The notes beneath the pieces are model-generated. The model ran no database searches. It was given only the letters and a program-made list of their open reading frames with translations, and was not told where the DNA came from. The position numbers and the translations under genes are program-made. Below, piece after piece: positions 36,763-50,674 of a stretch of 64,000 nucleotides of DNA. The stretch covers positions 248,001 through 312,000 of the forward strand of contig CATKHW010000011.1 of NCBI GenBank assembly GCA_949752795.1, read 5' to 3'. Every line of letters begins with the position of its first letter. The first letter of the stretch is position 1. Source of the DNA: Hyperoodon ampullatus (lineage: Eukaryota > Chordata > Mammalia > Artiodactyla > Ziphiidae).

Positions 36763-38501
36763 TTTTGCTGCTACTGCTCTTATGACATTGATTTCATGGC
36801 TGAGGGATATTCCATCGTACGTAAGTACCACAATTTTTTGAACCATTTTTATATTTCCTGGGATATTTAAGGTGTACCCAAGTTGAGGTCCTTGTAAGCA
36901 GTGCAGCCCTAAATTTTGGGGTGGCTGTGTCTTTTTGATTTTCAGTTTTCCCAAGGTATATTCCCTAGACTGGAAGTGCCCTTGGCTCTGTAGCTCTGTT
37001 GTTTACTTGTTTTAGGGAACACAATGCACTCCTCCAGAGAGGCAGTTGGCAATTTACATCCCGCCCATCAGCATAACAAGGCTCCCTGTTCTCCAGGGCC
37101 TGTCTTGCCTTTCTGGTTTTTACACATTTTGTGGATGTCCCTTTTGACCGGTGGGAAGTGATACTTCTTTGTAGTGCAGATTTGCATTGCCCGCTTGCTT
37201 GCTTGGCCAAAAAGGGCGTATGCGTTTTCTCCTGAATATATTCAGGAGAAAACGCATACGTCCTTTTTGGCCAAGTGCATCATTGTCGAAGTTGTGCCCC
37301 TCTTCCTGTGCTTTAAAGGCGATTCCAACGTACCTCTGGAAATCTGTTTCCTGCTATTCTGCCTCGCTTTCAAGTCCGCCTCATTGCCTTCCCTCAACAG
37401 ATTTTTGGACGATAGTTGTCCTTTATTACTCGGCCAGTTTGTGAATTGCTGTGCCCCTGAGCTCCATTTTTCAACTCGTTTTTGGTGAGCTGACCGCAAG
37501 TCCAAAATTTTGGTTCAGGATCTATACTGATTCCCGGTGGGTGGCTGAGACTTTGGTTAATTCTTCTTCCTGCCGGGAAATTACAGTGATATGTGCCCGT
37601 CCAAATGCCTAACAGCTACTCTCTCATTGGTTCTCCCTCTTCCCTTTCATCCTCTGCCAAATTGGCAACCTGTGCGAACCAGGAGGTTAAAGGGGCTGTC
37701 TCTCCAAGTTGGGAGGTTGATAATAAAGCAGATGGAAAGTCAAACCAGAGCACCAGGAGAGGGACTATTCGTTGAGTTTTAGAAACCTTTCGTATTCACA
37801 GTGTGTCCGTTCTCTAGGATTCCCGTACATGTTATATCTGTAGTAATATTCCCTTCAACCTGGAGAGTTGGGACCCATGGAATGTGTGCCATGCATTATT
37901 GCTTTAAAGGGTCTGCATTTGCTCACCCAATCTCACCAATCCTCTCAGTCCCAAGTGTCCAGCCTTATGCCACATCCAGCTGTCATTGTAGATAGGGTCA
38001 TTTCAGGTTTCATCAGAGACCCTGAAGGAATTGTAAAGAATTTCCCAGTTTTTTTGTTTTATTTTTGAAATTCCTTTTTATAGTGGGTTTGAGCTGATTC
38101 TCGCTGCCATATTTATCCCAGTCTAGACACACTTGATTCCCTTACGGAGACATATCAATACATAGGTTTTAAGATTCTTACTAGTCAGATATATTCCTCT
38201 GCGGGAAATATGGGGTTTTGAGTCCCTTTCACTGAGGAAGGTGTAGGTCTTGTCTATTCCATAGTTGGTTTTTGGAACGGTACCTGTGCTTATATCAAAC
38301 TCTGGTTTTATGCATCACCCCACCTCTCCTTCCCCCTTAAGCAGGCATAAGAGTGTTTTCTAAATGTGAGACACTGTTCTCTTTCCTAACTCAGTTCAAG
38401 TGTAGCCATGTTTACAGGATCTTCATAAGTGATATCTTATGATAAGTTTCTTTTTCTGTGTGACTTATTTCACTTAGAATCATCGTACCTGAATCCACCC
38501 A
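36763..38501 (+). repeat. Satellite unit 22
   Basis: States CGTGTT TC ATCCA GTA, matching unit 18 (four units upstream) and unit 33 (11 units downstream). Confidence 0.95.
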
Positions 38502-40240
38502 TTTTGCTGCTACTGGTCTTATGACATTGATTTCATGGCTGAGGGATATTCCATCGTACGTAAGTACCACAATTTTTTGAACCATTTTTATATTTCCTGG
38601 GATATTTAAGGTGTACCCAAGTTGAGGTCCTTGTAAGCAGTGCAGCCCTAAATTTTGGGGTGGCTGTGTCTTTTTGATTTTCAGTTTTCCCAAGGTATAT
38701 TCCCTAGACTGGAAGTGCCCTTGGCTCTGTAGCTCTGTTGTTTACTTGTTTTAGGGAACACAATGCACTCCTCCAGAGAGGCAGTTGGCAATTTACATCC
38801 CGCCCATCAGCATAACAAGGCTCCCTGTTCTCCAGGGCCTGTCTTGCCTTTCTGGTTTTTACATATTTTGTGGATGTCCCTTTTGACCGGTGGGAAGTGA
38901 TACTTCTTTGTAGTGCAGATTTGCATTGCCCGCTTGCTTGCTTGGCCAAAAAGGGCGTATGCGTTTTCTCCTGAATATATTCAGGAGAAAACGCATACGC
39001 ACTTTTTGGCCAAGTGCATCATTGTCGAAGTTGTGCCCCTCTTCCTGTGCTTTAAAGGCGATTCCAACGTACCTCTGGAAATCTGTTTCCTGCTATTCTG
39101 CCTCGCTTTCAAGTCCGCCTCGTTGCCTTCCCTCAACAGATTTTTGGACGATAGTTGTCCTTTATTACTCGGCCAGTTTGTGAAATGCTGTGCCCCTGAG
39201 CTCCATTTTTCAACTCGTTTTTGGTGAGCTGACCGCAAGTCCAAAATTTTGGTTCAGGATCTATACTGATTCCCGGTGGGTGGGTGAGACTTTGGTTAAT
39301 TCTTCTTCCTGCCGGGAAATTACAGTGATATGTGCCCGTCCAAATGCCTAACAGCTACTCTCTCATTGGTTCTCCCTCTTCCCTTTCATCCTCTGCCAAA
39401 TTGGCAACCTGTGCGAACCAGGAGGTTAAAGGGGCTGTCTCTCCAAGTTGGGAGGTTGATAATAAAGCAGATGGAAAGTCAAACCAGAGCACCAGGAGAG
39501 GGACTATTCGTTGAGTTTTAGAAACCTTTCGTATTCACAGTGTGTCCGTTCTCTAGGATTCCCGTACATGTTATATCTGTAGTAATATTCCCTTCAACCT
39601 GGAGAGTTGGGACCCATGGAATGTGTGCCATGCATTATTGCTTTAAAGGGTCTGCATTTGCTCACCCAATCTCACCAATCCTCTCAGTCCCAAGTGTCCA
39701 GCCTTATGCCACATCCAGCTGTCATTGTAGATAGGGTCATTTCAGGTTTCATCAGAGACCCTGAAGAAATTGTAAAGAATTTCCCATTTTTTTTGTTTTA
39801 TTTTTGAAATTCCTTTTTATAGTGGGCTTGAGCTGATTCTCGCTGCCATATTTATCCCAGTCTAGACACACTTGATTCCCTTACGGAGACATATCAGTAC
39901 ATAGGTTTTAAGATTCTTACTAGTCAGATATATTCCTCTGCGGGAAATATGGGGTTTTGAGTCCCTTTCACTGAGGAAGGTGTAGGTCTTGTCTATTCCA
40001 TAGTTGGTTTTTGGAACGGTACCTGTGCTTATATCAAACTCTGGTTTTATGCATCACCCCACCTCTCCTTCCCCCTTAAGCAGGCATAAGAGTGTTTTCT
40101 AAATGTGAGACACTGTTCTCTTTCCTAACTCAGTTCAAGTGTAGCCATGTTTACAGGATCTTCATAAGTGATATCTTATGATAAGTTTCTTTTTCTGTGT
40201 GACTTATTTCACTTAGAATCATCGTACCTGAATCCACCCA
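38502..40240 (+). repeat. Satellite unit 23
   Basis: States GGTGTT CA GAGCA GCG. Private: acatattttg near 38863, ctgaagaaat near 39764 and cccattttt near 39787, where G changed to T without altering length. Confidence 0.95.
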
Positions 40241-41979
40241 TTTTGCTGCTACTGCTCTTATGACATTGATTTCATGGCTGAGGGATAATCCATCGTACGT
40301 AAGTACCACAATTTTTTGAACCATTTTTATATTTCCTGGGATATTTAAGGTGTACCCAAGTGGAGGTCCTTGTAAGCAGTGCAGCCCTAAATTTTGGGGT
40401 GGCTGTGTCTTTTTGATTTTCAGTTTTCCCAAGGTATATTCCCTAGACTGGAAGTGCCCTTGGCTCTGTAGCTCTGTTGTTTACTTGTTTTAGGGAACAC
40501 AATGCACTCCTCCAGAGAGGCAGTTGGCAATTTACATCCCGCCCATCAGCATAACAAGGCTCCCTGTTCTCCAGGGCCTGTCTTGCCTTTCTGGTTTTTA
40601 CACATTTTGTGGATGTCCCTTTTGACCGGTGGGAAGTGATACTTCTTTGTAGTGCAGATTTGCATTGCCCGCTTGCTTGCTTGGCCAAAAAGGGCGTATG
40701 CGTTTTCTCCTGAATATATTCAGGAGAAAACGCATACGTCCTTTTTGGCCAAGTGCATCATTGTCGAAGTTGTGCCCCTCTTCCTGTGCTTTAAAGGCGA
40801 TTCCTACGTACCTCTGGAAATCTGTTTCCTGCTATTCTGCCTCGCTTTCAAGTCCGCCTCGTTGCCTTCCCTCAACAGATTTTTGGACGATAGTTGTCCT
40901 TTATTACTCGGCCAGTTTGTGAAATGCTGTGCCCCTGAGCTCCATTTTTCAACTCGTTTTTGGTGAGCTGACCGCAAGTCCAAAATTTTGGTTCAGGATC
41001 TATACTGATTCCCGGTGGGTGGGTGAGACTTTGGTTAATTCTTCTTCCTGCCGGGAAATTACAGTGATATGTGCCCGTCCAAATGCCTAACAGCTACTCT
41101 CTCATTGGTTCTCCCTCTTCCCTTTCATCCTCTGCCAAATTGGCAACCTGTGCGAACCAGGAGGTTAAAGGGGCTGTCTCTCCAAGTTGGGAGGTTGATA
41201 ATAAAGGAGATGGAAAGTCAAACCAGAGCACCAGGAGAGGGACTATTCGTTGAGTTTTAGAAACCTTTCGTATTCACAGTGTGTCCGTTCTCTAGGATTC
41301 CCGTACATGTTATATCTGTAGTAATATTCCCTTCAACCTGGAGAGTTGGGACCCATGGAATGTGTGCCATGCATTATTGCTTTAAAGGGTCTGCATTTGC
41401 TCACCCAATCTCACCAATCCTCTCAGTCCCAAGTGTCCAGCCTTATGCCACATCCAGCTGTCATTGTAGATAGGGTCATTTCAGGTTTCATCAGAGACCC
41501 TGAAGGAATTGTAAAGAATTTCCCAGTTTTTTTGTTTTATTTTTGAAATTCCTTTTTATAGTGGGCTTGAGCTGATTCTCGCTGCCATATTTATCCCAGT
41601 CTAGACACACTTGATTCCCTTACGGAGACATATCAATACATAGGTTTTAAGATTCTTACTAGTCAGATATATTCCTCTGCGGGAAATATGGGGTTTTGAG
41701 TCCCTTTCACTGAGGAAGGTGTAGGTCTTGTCTATTCCATAGTTGGTTTTTGGAACGGTACCTGTGCTTATATCAAACTCTGGTTTTATGCATCACCCCA
41801 CCTCTCCTTCCCCCTTAAGCAGGCATAAGAGTGTTTTCTAAATGTGAGACACTGTTCTCTTTCCTAACTCAGTTCAAGTGTAGCCATGTTTACAGGATCT
41901 TCATAAGTGATATCTTATGATAAGTTTCTTTTTCTGTGTGACTTATTTCACTTAGAATCATCGTACCTGAATCCACCCA
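40241..41979 (+). repeat. Satellite unit 24
   Basis: States CGGGTT TC GAGCA GCA. It shares A48 and T565 with units 20 and 35, yet phases 122-499 look like unit 25. Private: aaaggagatgg near 41205. It is an empty-site relative of the SINE-bearing unit. Confidence 0.95.
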
Positions 41980-43718
41980 TTTTGCTGCTACTGGTCTTAT
42001 GACATTGATTTCATGGCTGAGGGATATTCCATCATACGTAAGTACCACAATTTTTTGAACCATTTTTATATTTCCTGGGATATTTAAGGTGTACCCAAGT
42101 GGAGGTCCTTGTAAGCAGTGCAGCCCTAAATTTTGGGGTGGCTGTGTCTTTTTGATTTTCAGTTTTCCCAAGGTATATTCCCTAGACTGGAAGTGCCCTT
42201 GGCTCTGTAGCTCTGTTGTTTACTTGTTTTAGGGAACACAATGCACTCCTCCAGAGAGGCAGTTGGCAATTTACATCCCGCCCATCAGCATAACAAGGCT
42301 CCCTGTTCTCCAGGGCCTGTCTTGCCTTTCTGGTTTTTACACATTTTGTGGATGTCCCTTTTGACCGGTGGGAAGTGATACTTCTTTGTAGTGCAGATTT
42401 GCATTGCCCGCTTGCTTGCTTGGCCAAAAAGGGCGTATGCGTTTTCTCCTGAATATATTCAGGAGAAAACGCATACGTCCTTTTTGGCCAAGTGCATCAT
42501 TGTCGAAGTTGTGCCCCTCTTCCTGTGCTTTAAAGGCGATTCCAACGTACCTCTGGAAATCTGTTTCCTGCTATTCTGCCTCGCTTTCAAGTCCGCCTCA
42601 TTGCCTTCCCTCAACAGATTTTTGGACGATAGTTGTCCTTTATTACTCGGCCAGTTTGTGAATTGCTGTGCCCCTGAGCTCCATTTTTCAACTCGTTTTT
42701 GGTGAGCTGACCGCAAGTCCAAAATTTTGGTTCAGGATCTATACTGATTCCCGGTGGGTGGCTGAGACTTTGGTTAATTCTTCTTCCTGCCGGGAAATTA
42801 CAGTGATATGTGCCCGTCCAAATGCCTAACAGCTACTCTCTCATTGGTTCTCCCTCTTCCCTTTCATCCTCTGCCAAATTGGAAACCTGTGCGAACCAGG
42901 AGGTTAAAGGGGCTGTCTCTCCAAGTTGGGAGGTTGATAATAAAGCAGATGGAAAGTCAAACCGGAGCACCAGGAGAGGGACTATTCGTTGAGTTTTAGA
43001 AACCTTTCGTATTCACAGTGTGTCCGTTCTCTAGGATTCCCGTACATGTTATATCTGTAGTAATATTCCCTTCAACCTGGAGAGTTGGGACCCATGGAAT
43101 GTGTGCCATGCATTATTGCTTTAAAGGGTCTGCATTTGCTCACCCAATCTCACCAATCCTCTCAGTCCCAAGTGTCCAGCCTTATGCCACATCCAGCTGT
43201 CATTGTAGATAGGGTCATTTCAGGTTTCATCAGAGACCCTGAAGGAATTGTAAAGAATTTCCCAGTTTTTTTGTTTTATTTTTGAAATTCCTTTTTATAG
43301 TGGGCTTGAGCTGATTCTCGCTGCCATATTTATCCCAGTCTAGACACACTTGATTCCCTTACGGAGACATATCAATACATAGGTTTTAAGATTCTTACTA
43401 GTCAGATATATTCCTCTGCGGGAAATATGGGGTTTTGAGTCCCTTTCACTGAGGAAGGTGTAGGTCTTGTCTATTCCATAGTTGGTTTTTGGAACGGTAC
43501 CTGTGCTTATATCAAACTCTGGTTTTATGCATCACCCCACCTCTCCTTCCCCCTTAAGCAGGCATAAGAGTGTTTTCTAAATGTGAGACACTGTTCTCTT
43601 TCCTAACTCAGTTCAAGTGTAGCCATGTTTACAGGATCTTCATAAGTGATATCTTATGATAAGTTTCTTTTTCTGTGTGACTTATTTCACTTAGAATCAT
43701 CGTACCTGAATCCACCCA
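41980..43718 (+). repeat. Satellite unit 25
   Basis: States GAGGTT TC ATCAG GCA. First unit with A at phase 904 (gaaacc). Closest to unit 36, from which it differs only at phase 426 among scored sites. Confidence 0.95.
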
Positions 43719-45457
43719 TTTTGCTGCTACTGCTCTTATGACATTGATTTCATGGCTGAGGGATATTCCATCATACGTAAGTACCACAATTTTTTGAACC
43801 ATTTTTATATTTCCTGGGATATTTAAGGTGTACCCAAGTGGAGGTCCTTTTAAGCAGTGCAGCCCTAAATTTTGGGGTGGCTGTGTCTTTTTGATTTTCA
43901 GTTTTCCCAAGGTATATTCCCTAGACTGGAAGTGCCCTTGGCTCTGTAGCTCTGTTGTTTACTTGTTTTAGGGAACACAATGCACTCCTCCAGAGAGGCA
44001 GTTGGCAATTTACATCCCGCCCATCAGCATAACAAGGCTCCCTGTTCTCCAGGGCCTGTCTTGCCTTTCTGGTTTTTACACATTTTGTGGATGTCCCTTT
44101 TGACCGGTGGGAAGTGATACTTCTTTGTAGTGCAGATTTGCATAGCCCGCTTGCTTGCTTGGCCAAAAAGGGCGTATGCGTTTTCTCCTGAATATATTCA
44201 GGAGAAAACGCATACGTCCTTTTTGGGCAAGTGCATCATTGTCGAAGTTGTGCCCCTCTTCCTGTGCTTTAAAGGCGATTCCAACGTACCTCTGGAAATC
44301 TGTTTCCTGCTATTCTGCCTCGCTTTCAAGTCCGCCTCATTGCCTTCCCTCAACAGATTTTTGGACGATAGTTGTCCTTTATTACTCGGCCAGTTTGTGA
44401 ATTGCTGTGCCCCTGAGCTCCATTTTTCAACTCGTTTTTGGTGAGCTGACCGCAAGTCCAAAATTTTGGTTCAGGATCTATACTGATTCCCGGTGGGTGG
44501 CTGAGACTTTGGTTAATTCTTCTTCCTGCCGGGAAATTACAGTGATATGTGCCCGTCCAAATGCCTAACAGCTACTCTCTCATTGGTTCTCCCTCTTCCC
44601 TTTCATCCTCTGCCAAATTGGAAACCTGTGCGAACCAGGAGGTTAAAGGGGCTGTCTCTCCAAGTTGGGAGGTTGATAATAAAGCAGATGGAAAGTCAAA
44701 CCGGAGCACCAGGAGAGGGACTATTCGTTGAGTTTTAGAAACCTTTCGTATTCACAGTGTGTCCGTTCTCTAGGATTCCCGTACATGTTATATCTGTAGT
44801 AATATTCCCTTCAACCTGGAGAGTTGGGACCCATGGAATGTGTGCCATGCATTATTGCTTTAAAGGGTCTGCATTTGCTCACCCAATCTCACCAATCCTC
44901 TCAGTCCCAAGTGTCCAGCCTTATGCCACATCCAGCTGTCATTGTAGATAGGGTCATTTCAGGTTTCATCAGAGACCCTGAAGGAATTGTAAAGAATTTC
45001 CCAGTTTTTTTGTTTTATTTTTGAAATTCCTTTTTATAGTGGGTTTGAGCTGATTCTCGCTGCCATATTTATCCCAGTCTAGACACACTTGATTCCCTTA
45101 CGGAGACATATCAATACATAGGTTTTAAGATTCTTACTAGTCAGATATATTCCTCTGCGGGAAATATGGGGTTTTGAGTCCCTTTCACTGAGGAAGGTGT
45201 AGGTCTTGTCTATTCCATAGTTGGTTTTTGGAACGGTACCTGTGCTTATATCAAACTCTGGTTTTATGCATCACCCCACCTCTCCTTCCCCCTTAAGCAG
45301 GCATAAGAGTGTTTTCTAAATGTGAGACACTGTTCTCTTTCCTAACTCAGTTCAAGTGTAGCCATGTTTACAGGATCTTCATAAGTGATATCTTATGATA
45401 AGTTTCTTTTTCTGTGTGACTTATTTCACTTAGAATCATCGTACCTGAATCCACCCA
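43719..45457 (+). repeat. Satellite unit 26 (type X)
   Basis: States CAGTTA TC ATCAG GTA. The T at phase 132 is confined to units 26, 28, 29 and 31. A private C-to-G change in the palindrome's right arm (tttgggcaag near 44225) adds a second mismatch. Confidence 0.95.
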
Positions 45458-47196
45458 TTTTGCTGCTACTGCTCTTATGACATTGATTTCATGGCTGAGG
45501 GATATTCCATCGTACGTAAGTACCACAATTTTTTGAACCATTTTTATATTTCCTGGGATATTTAAGGTGTACCCAAGTTGAGGTCCTTGTAAGCAGTGCA
45601 GCCCTAAATTTTGGGGTGGCTGTGTCTTTTTGATTTTCAGTTTTCCCAAGGTATATTCCCTAGACTGGAAGTGCCCTTGGCTCTGTAGCTCTGTTGTTTA
45701 CTTGTTTTAGGGAACACAATGCACTCCTCCAGAGAGGCAGTTGGCAATTTACATCCCGCCCATCAGCATAACAAGGCTCCCTGTTCTCCAGGGCCTGTCT
45801 TGCCTTTCTGGTTTTTACACATTTTGTGGATGTCCCTTTTGACCGGTGGGAAGTGATACTTCTTTGTAGTGCAGATTTGCATTGCCCGCTTGCTTGCTTG
45901 GCCAAAAAGGGCGTATGCGTTTTCTCCTGAATATATTCAGGAGAAAACGCATACGTCCTTTTTGGCCAAGTGCATCATTGTCGAAGTTGTGCCCCTCTTC
46001 CTGTGCTTTAAAGGCGATTCCAACGTACCTCTGGAAATCTGTTTCCTGCTATTCTGCCTCGCTTTCAAGTCCGCCTCATTGCCTTCCCTCAACAGATTTT
46101 TGGACGATAGTTGTCCTTTATTACTCGGCCAGTTTGTGAATTGCTGTGCCCCTGAGCTCCATTTTTCAACTCGTTTTTGGTGAGCTGACCGCAAGTCCAA
46201 AATTTTGGTTCAGGATCTATACTGATTCCCGGTGGGTGGCTGAGACTTTGGTTAATTCTTCTTCCTGCCGGGAAATTACAGTGATATGTGCCCGTCCAAA
46301 TGCCTAACAGCTACTCTCTCATTGGTTCTCCCTCTTCCCTTTCATCCTCTGCCAAATTGGAAACCTGTGCGAACCAGGAGGTTAAAGGGGCTGTCTCTCC
46401 AAGTTGGGAGGTTGATAATAAAGCAGATGGAAAGTCAAACCGGAGCACCAGGAGAGGGACTATTCGTTGAGTTTTAGAAACCTTTCGTATTCACAGTGTG
46501 TCCGTTCTCTAGGATTCCCGTACATGTTATATCTGTAGTAATATTCCCTTCAACCTGGAGAGTTGGGACCCATGGAATGTGTGCCATGCATTATTGCTTT
46601 AAAGGGTCTGCATTTGCTCACCCAATCTCACCAATCCTCTCAGTCCCAAGTGTCCAGCCTTATGCCACATCCAGCTGTCATTGTAGATAGGGTCATTTCA
46701 GGTTTCATCAGAGACCCTGAAGGAATTGTAAAGAATTTCCCAGTTTTTTTGTTTTATTTTTGAAATTCCTTTTTATAGTGGGCTTGAGCTGATTCTCGCT
46801 GCCATATTTATCCCAGTCTAGACACACTTGATTCCCTTACGGAGACATATCAATACATAGGTTTTAAGATTCTTACTAGTCAGATATATTCCTCTGCGGG
46901 AAATATGGGGTTTTGAGTCCCTTTCACTGAGGAAGGTGTAGGTCTTGTCTATTCCATAGTTGGTTTTTGGAACGGTACCTGTGCTTATATCAAACTCTGG
47001 TTTTATGCATCACCCCACCTCTCCTTCCCCCTTAAGCAGGCATAAGAGTGTTTTCTAAATGTGAGACACTGTTCTCTTTCCTAACTCAGTTCAAGTGTAG
47101 CCATGTTTACAGGATCTTCATAAGTGATATCTTATGATAAGTTTCTTTTTCTGTGTGACTTATTTCACTTAGAATCATCGTACCTGAATCCACCCA
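45458..47196 (+). repeat. Satellite unit 27 (type Y)
   Basis: States CGTGTT TC ATCAG GCA, identical at scored sites to unit 30. Confidence 0.95.
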
Positions 47197-48935
47197 TTTT
47201 GCTGCTACTGCTCTTATGACATTGATTTCATGGCTGAGGGATATTCCATCATACGTAAGTACCACAATTTTTTGAACCATTTTTATATTTCCTGGGATAT
47301 TTAAGGTGTACCCAAGTGGAGGTCCTTTTAAGCAGTGCAGCCCTAAATTTTGGGGTGGCTGTGTCTTTTTGATTTTCAGTTTTCCCAAGGTATATTCCCT
47401 AGACTGGAAGTGCCCTTGGCTCTGTAGCTCTGTTGTTTACTTGTTTTAGGGAACACAATGCACTCCTCCAGAGAGGCAGTTGGCAATTTACATCCCGCCC
47501 ATCAGCATAACAAGGCTCCCTGTTCTCCAGGGCCTGTCTTGCCTTTCTGGTTTTTACACATTTTGTGGATGTCCCTTTTGACCGGTGGGAAGTGATACTT
47601 CTTTGTAGTGCAGATTTGCATAGCCCGCTTGCTTGCTTGGCCAAAAAGGGCGTATGCGTTTTCTCCTGAATATATTCAGGAGAAAACGCATACGTCCTTT
47701 TTGGCCAAGTGCATCATTGTCGAAGTTGTGCCCCTCTTCCTGTGCTTTAAAGGCGATTCCAACGTACCTCTGGAAATCTGTTTCCTGCTATTCTGCCTCG
47801 CTTTCAAGTCCGCCTCATTGCCTTCCCTCAACAGATTTTTGGACGATAGTTGTCCTTTATTACTCGGCCAGTTTGTGAATTGCTGTGCCCCTGAGCTCCA
47901 TTTTTCAACTCGTTTTTGGTGAGCTGACCGCAAGTCCAAAATTTTGGTTCAGGATCTATACTGATTCCCGGTGGGTGGCTGAGACTTTGGTTAATTCTTC
48001 TTCCTGCCGGGAAATTACAGTGATATGTGCCCGTCCAAATGCCTAACAGCTACTCTCTCATTGGTTCTCCCTCTTCCCTTTCATCCTCTGCCAAATTGGA
48101 AACCTGTGCGAACCAGGAGGTTAAAGGGGCTGTCTCTCCAAGTTGGGAGGTTGATAATAAAGCAGATGGAAAGTCAAACCGGAGCACCAGGAGAGGGACT
48201 ATTCGTTGAGTTTTAGAAACCTTTCGTATTCACAGTGTGTCCGTTCTCTAGGATTCCCGTACATGTTATATCTGTAGTAATATTCCCTTCAACCTGGAGA
48301 GTTGGGACCCATGGAATGTGTGCCATGCATTATTGCTTTAAAGGGTCTGCATTTGCTCACCCAATCTCACCAATCCTCTCAGTCCCAAGTGTCCAGCCTT
48401 ATGCCACATCCAGCTGTCATTGTAGATAGGGTCATTTCAGGTTTCATCAGAGACCCTGAAGGAATTGTAAAGAATTTCCCAGTTTTTTTGTTTTATTTTT
48501 GAAATTCCTTTTTATAGTGGGTTTGAGCTGATTCTCGCTGCCATATTTATCCCAGTCTAGACACACTTGATTCCCTTACGGAGACATATCAATACATAGG
48601 TTTTAAGATTCTTACTAGTCAGATATATTCCTCTGCGGGAAATATGGGGTTTTGAGTCCCTTTCACTGAGGAAGGTGTAGGTCTTGTCTATTCCATAGTT
48701 GGTTTTTGGAACGGTACCTGTGCTTATATCAAACTCTGGTTTTATGCATCACCCCACCTCTCCTTCCCCCTTAAGCAGGCATAAGAGTGTTTTCTAAATG
48801 TGAGACACTGTTCTCTTTCCTAACTCAGTTCAAGTGTAGCCATGTTTACAGGATCTTCATAAGTGATATCTTATGATAAGTTTCTTTTTCTGTGTGACTT
48901 ATTTCACTTAGAATCATCGTACCTGAATCCACCCA
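47197..48935 (+). repeat. Satellite unit 28 (type X)
   Basis: States CAGTTA TC ATCAG GTA; no difference from unit 29 was found at any site examined. Confidence 0.95.
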
Positions 48936-50674
48936 TTTTGCTGCTACTGCTCTTATGACATTGATTTCATGGCTGAGGGATATTCCATCATACGTAAGTA
49001 CCACAATTTTTTGAACCATTTTTATATTTCCTGGGATATTTAAGGTGTACCCAAGTGGAGGTCCTTTTAAGCAGTGCAGCCCTAAATTTTGGGGTGGCTG
49101 TGTCTTTTTGATTTTCAGTTTTCCCAAGGTATATTCCCTAGACTGGAAGTGCCCTTGGCTCTGTAGCTCTGTTGTTTACTTGTTTTAGGGAACACAATGC
49201 ACTCCTCCAGAGAGGCAGTTGGCAATTTACATCCCGCCCATCAGCATAACAAGGCTCCCTGTTCTCCAGGGCCTGTCTTGCCTTTCTGGTTTTTACACAT
49301 TTTGTGGATGTCCCTTTTGACCGGTGGGAAGTGATACTTCTTTGTAGTGCAGATTTGCATAGCCCGCTTGCTTGCTTGGCCAAAAAGGGCGTATGCGTTT
49401 TCTCCTGAATATATTCAGGAGAAAACGCATACGTCCTTTTTGGCCAAGTGCATCATTGTCGAAGTTGTGCCCCTCTTCCTGTGCTTTAAAGGCGATTCCA
49501 ACGTACCTCTGGAAATCTGTTTCCTGCTATTCTGCCTCGCTTTCAAGTCCGCCTCATTGCCTTCCCTCAACAGATTTTTGGACGATAGTTGTCCTTTATT
49601 ACTCGGCCAGTTTGTGAATTGCTGTGCCCCTGAGCTCCATTTTTCAACTCGTTTTTGGTGAGCTGACCGCAAGTCCAAAATTTTGGTTCAGGATCTATAC
49701 TGATTCCCGGTGGGTGGCTGAGACTTTGGTTAATTCTTCTTCCTGCCGGGAAATTACAGTGATATGTGCCCGTCCAAATGCCTAACAGCTACTCTCTCAT
49801 TGGTTCTCCCTCTTCCCTTTCATCCTCTGCCAAATTGGAAACCTGTGCGAACCAGGAGGTTAAAGGGGCTGTCTCTCCAAGTTGGGAGGTTGATAATAAA
49901 GCAGATGGAAAGTCAAACCGGAGCACCAGGAGAGGGACTATTCGTTGAGTTTTAGAAACCTTTCGTATTCACAGTGTGTCCGTTCTCTAGGATTCCCGTA
50001 CATGTTATATCTGTAGTAATATTCCCTTCAACCTGGAGAGTTGGGACCCATGGAATGTGTGCCATGCATTATTGCTTTAAAGGGTCTGCATTTGCTCACC
50101 CAATCTCACCAATCCTCTCAGTCCCAAGTGTCCAGCCTTATGCCACATCCAGCTGTCATTGTAGATAGGGTCATTTCAGGTTTCATCAGAGACCCTGAAG
50201 GAATTGTAAAGAATTTCCCAGTTTTTTTGTTTTATTTTTGAAATTCCTTTTTATAGTGGGTTTGAGCTGATTCTCGCTGCCATATTTATCCCAGTCTAGA
50301 CACACTTGATTCCCTTACGGAGACATATCAATACATAGGTTTTAAGATTCTTACTAGTCAGATATATTCCTCTGCGGGAAATATGGGGTTTTGAGTCCCT
50401 TTCACTGAGGAAGGTGTAGGTCTTGTCTATTCCATAGTTGGTTTTTGGAACGGTACCTGTGCTTATATCAAACTCTGGTTTTATGCATCACCCCACCTCT
50501 CCTTCCCCCTTAAGCAGGCATAAGAGTGTTTTCTAAATGTGAGACACTGTTCTCTTTCCTAACTCAGTTCAAGTGTAGCCATGTTTACAGGATCTTCATA
50601 AGTGATATCTTATGATAAGTTTCTTTTTCTGTGTGACTTATTTCACTTAGAATCATCGTACCTGAATCCACCCA
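48936..50674 (+). repeat. Satellite unit 29 (type X)
   Basis: States CAGTTA TC ATCAG GTA. It begins the second XYX trimer. Confidence 0.95.

Larger units (their letters stand above)
35024..41979 (+). repeat. Four-unit group, copy 2 (6,956 bp)
   Basis: Units 21-24, in the same order as 17-20 with small mosaic changes at the palindrome and phases 122, 177 and 1233. Confidence 0.6.
43719..48935 (+). repeat. Higher-order trimer X-Y-X, first copy (5,217 bp)
   Basis: Units 26-28. X has A55, G122, T132, A426 and T1326; Y has G55, T122, G132, T426 and C1326. Confidence 0.75.
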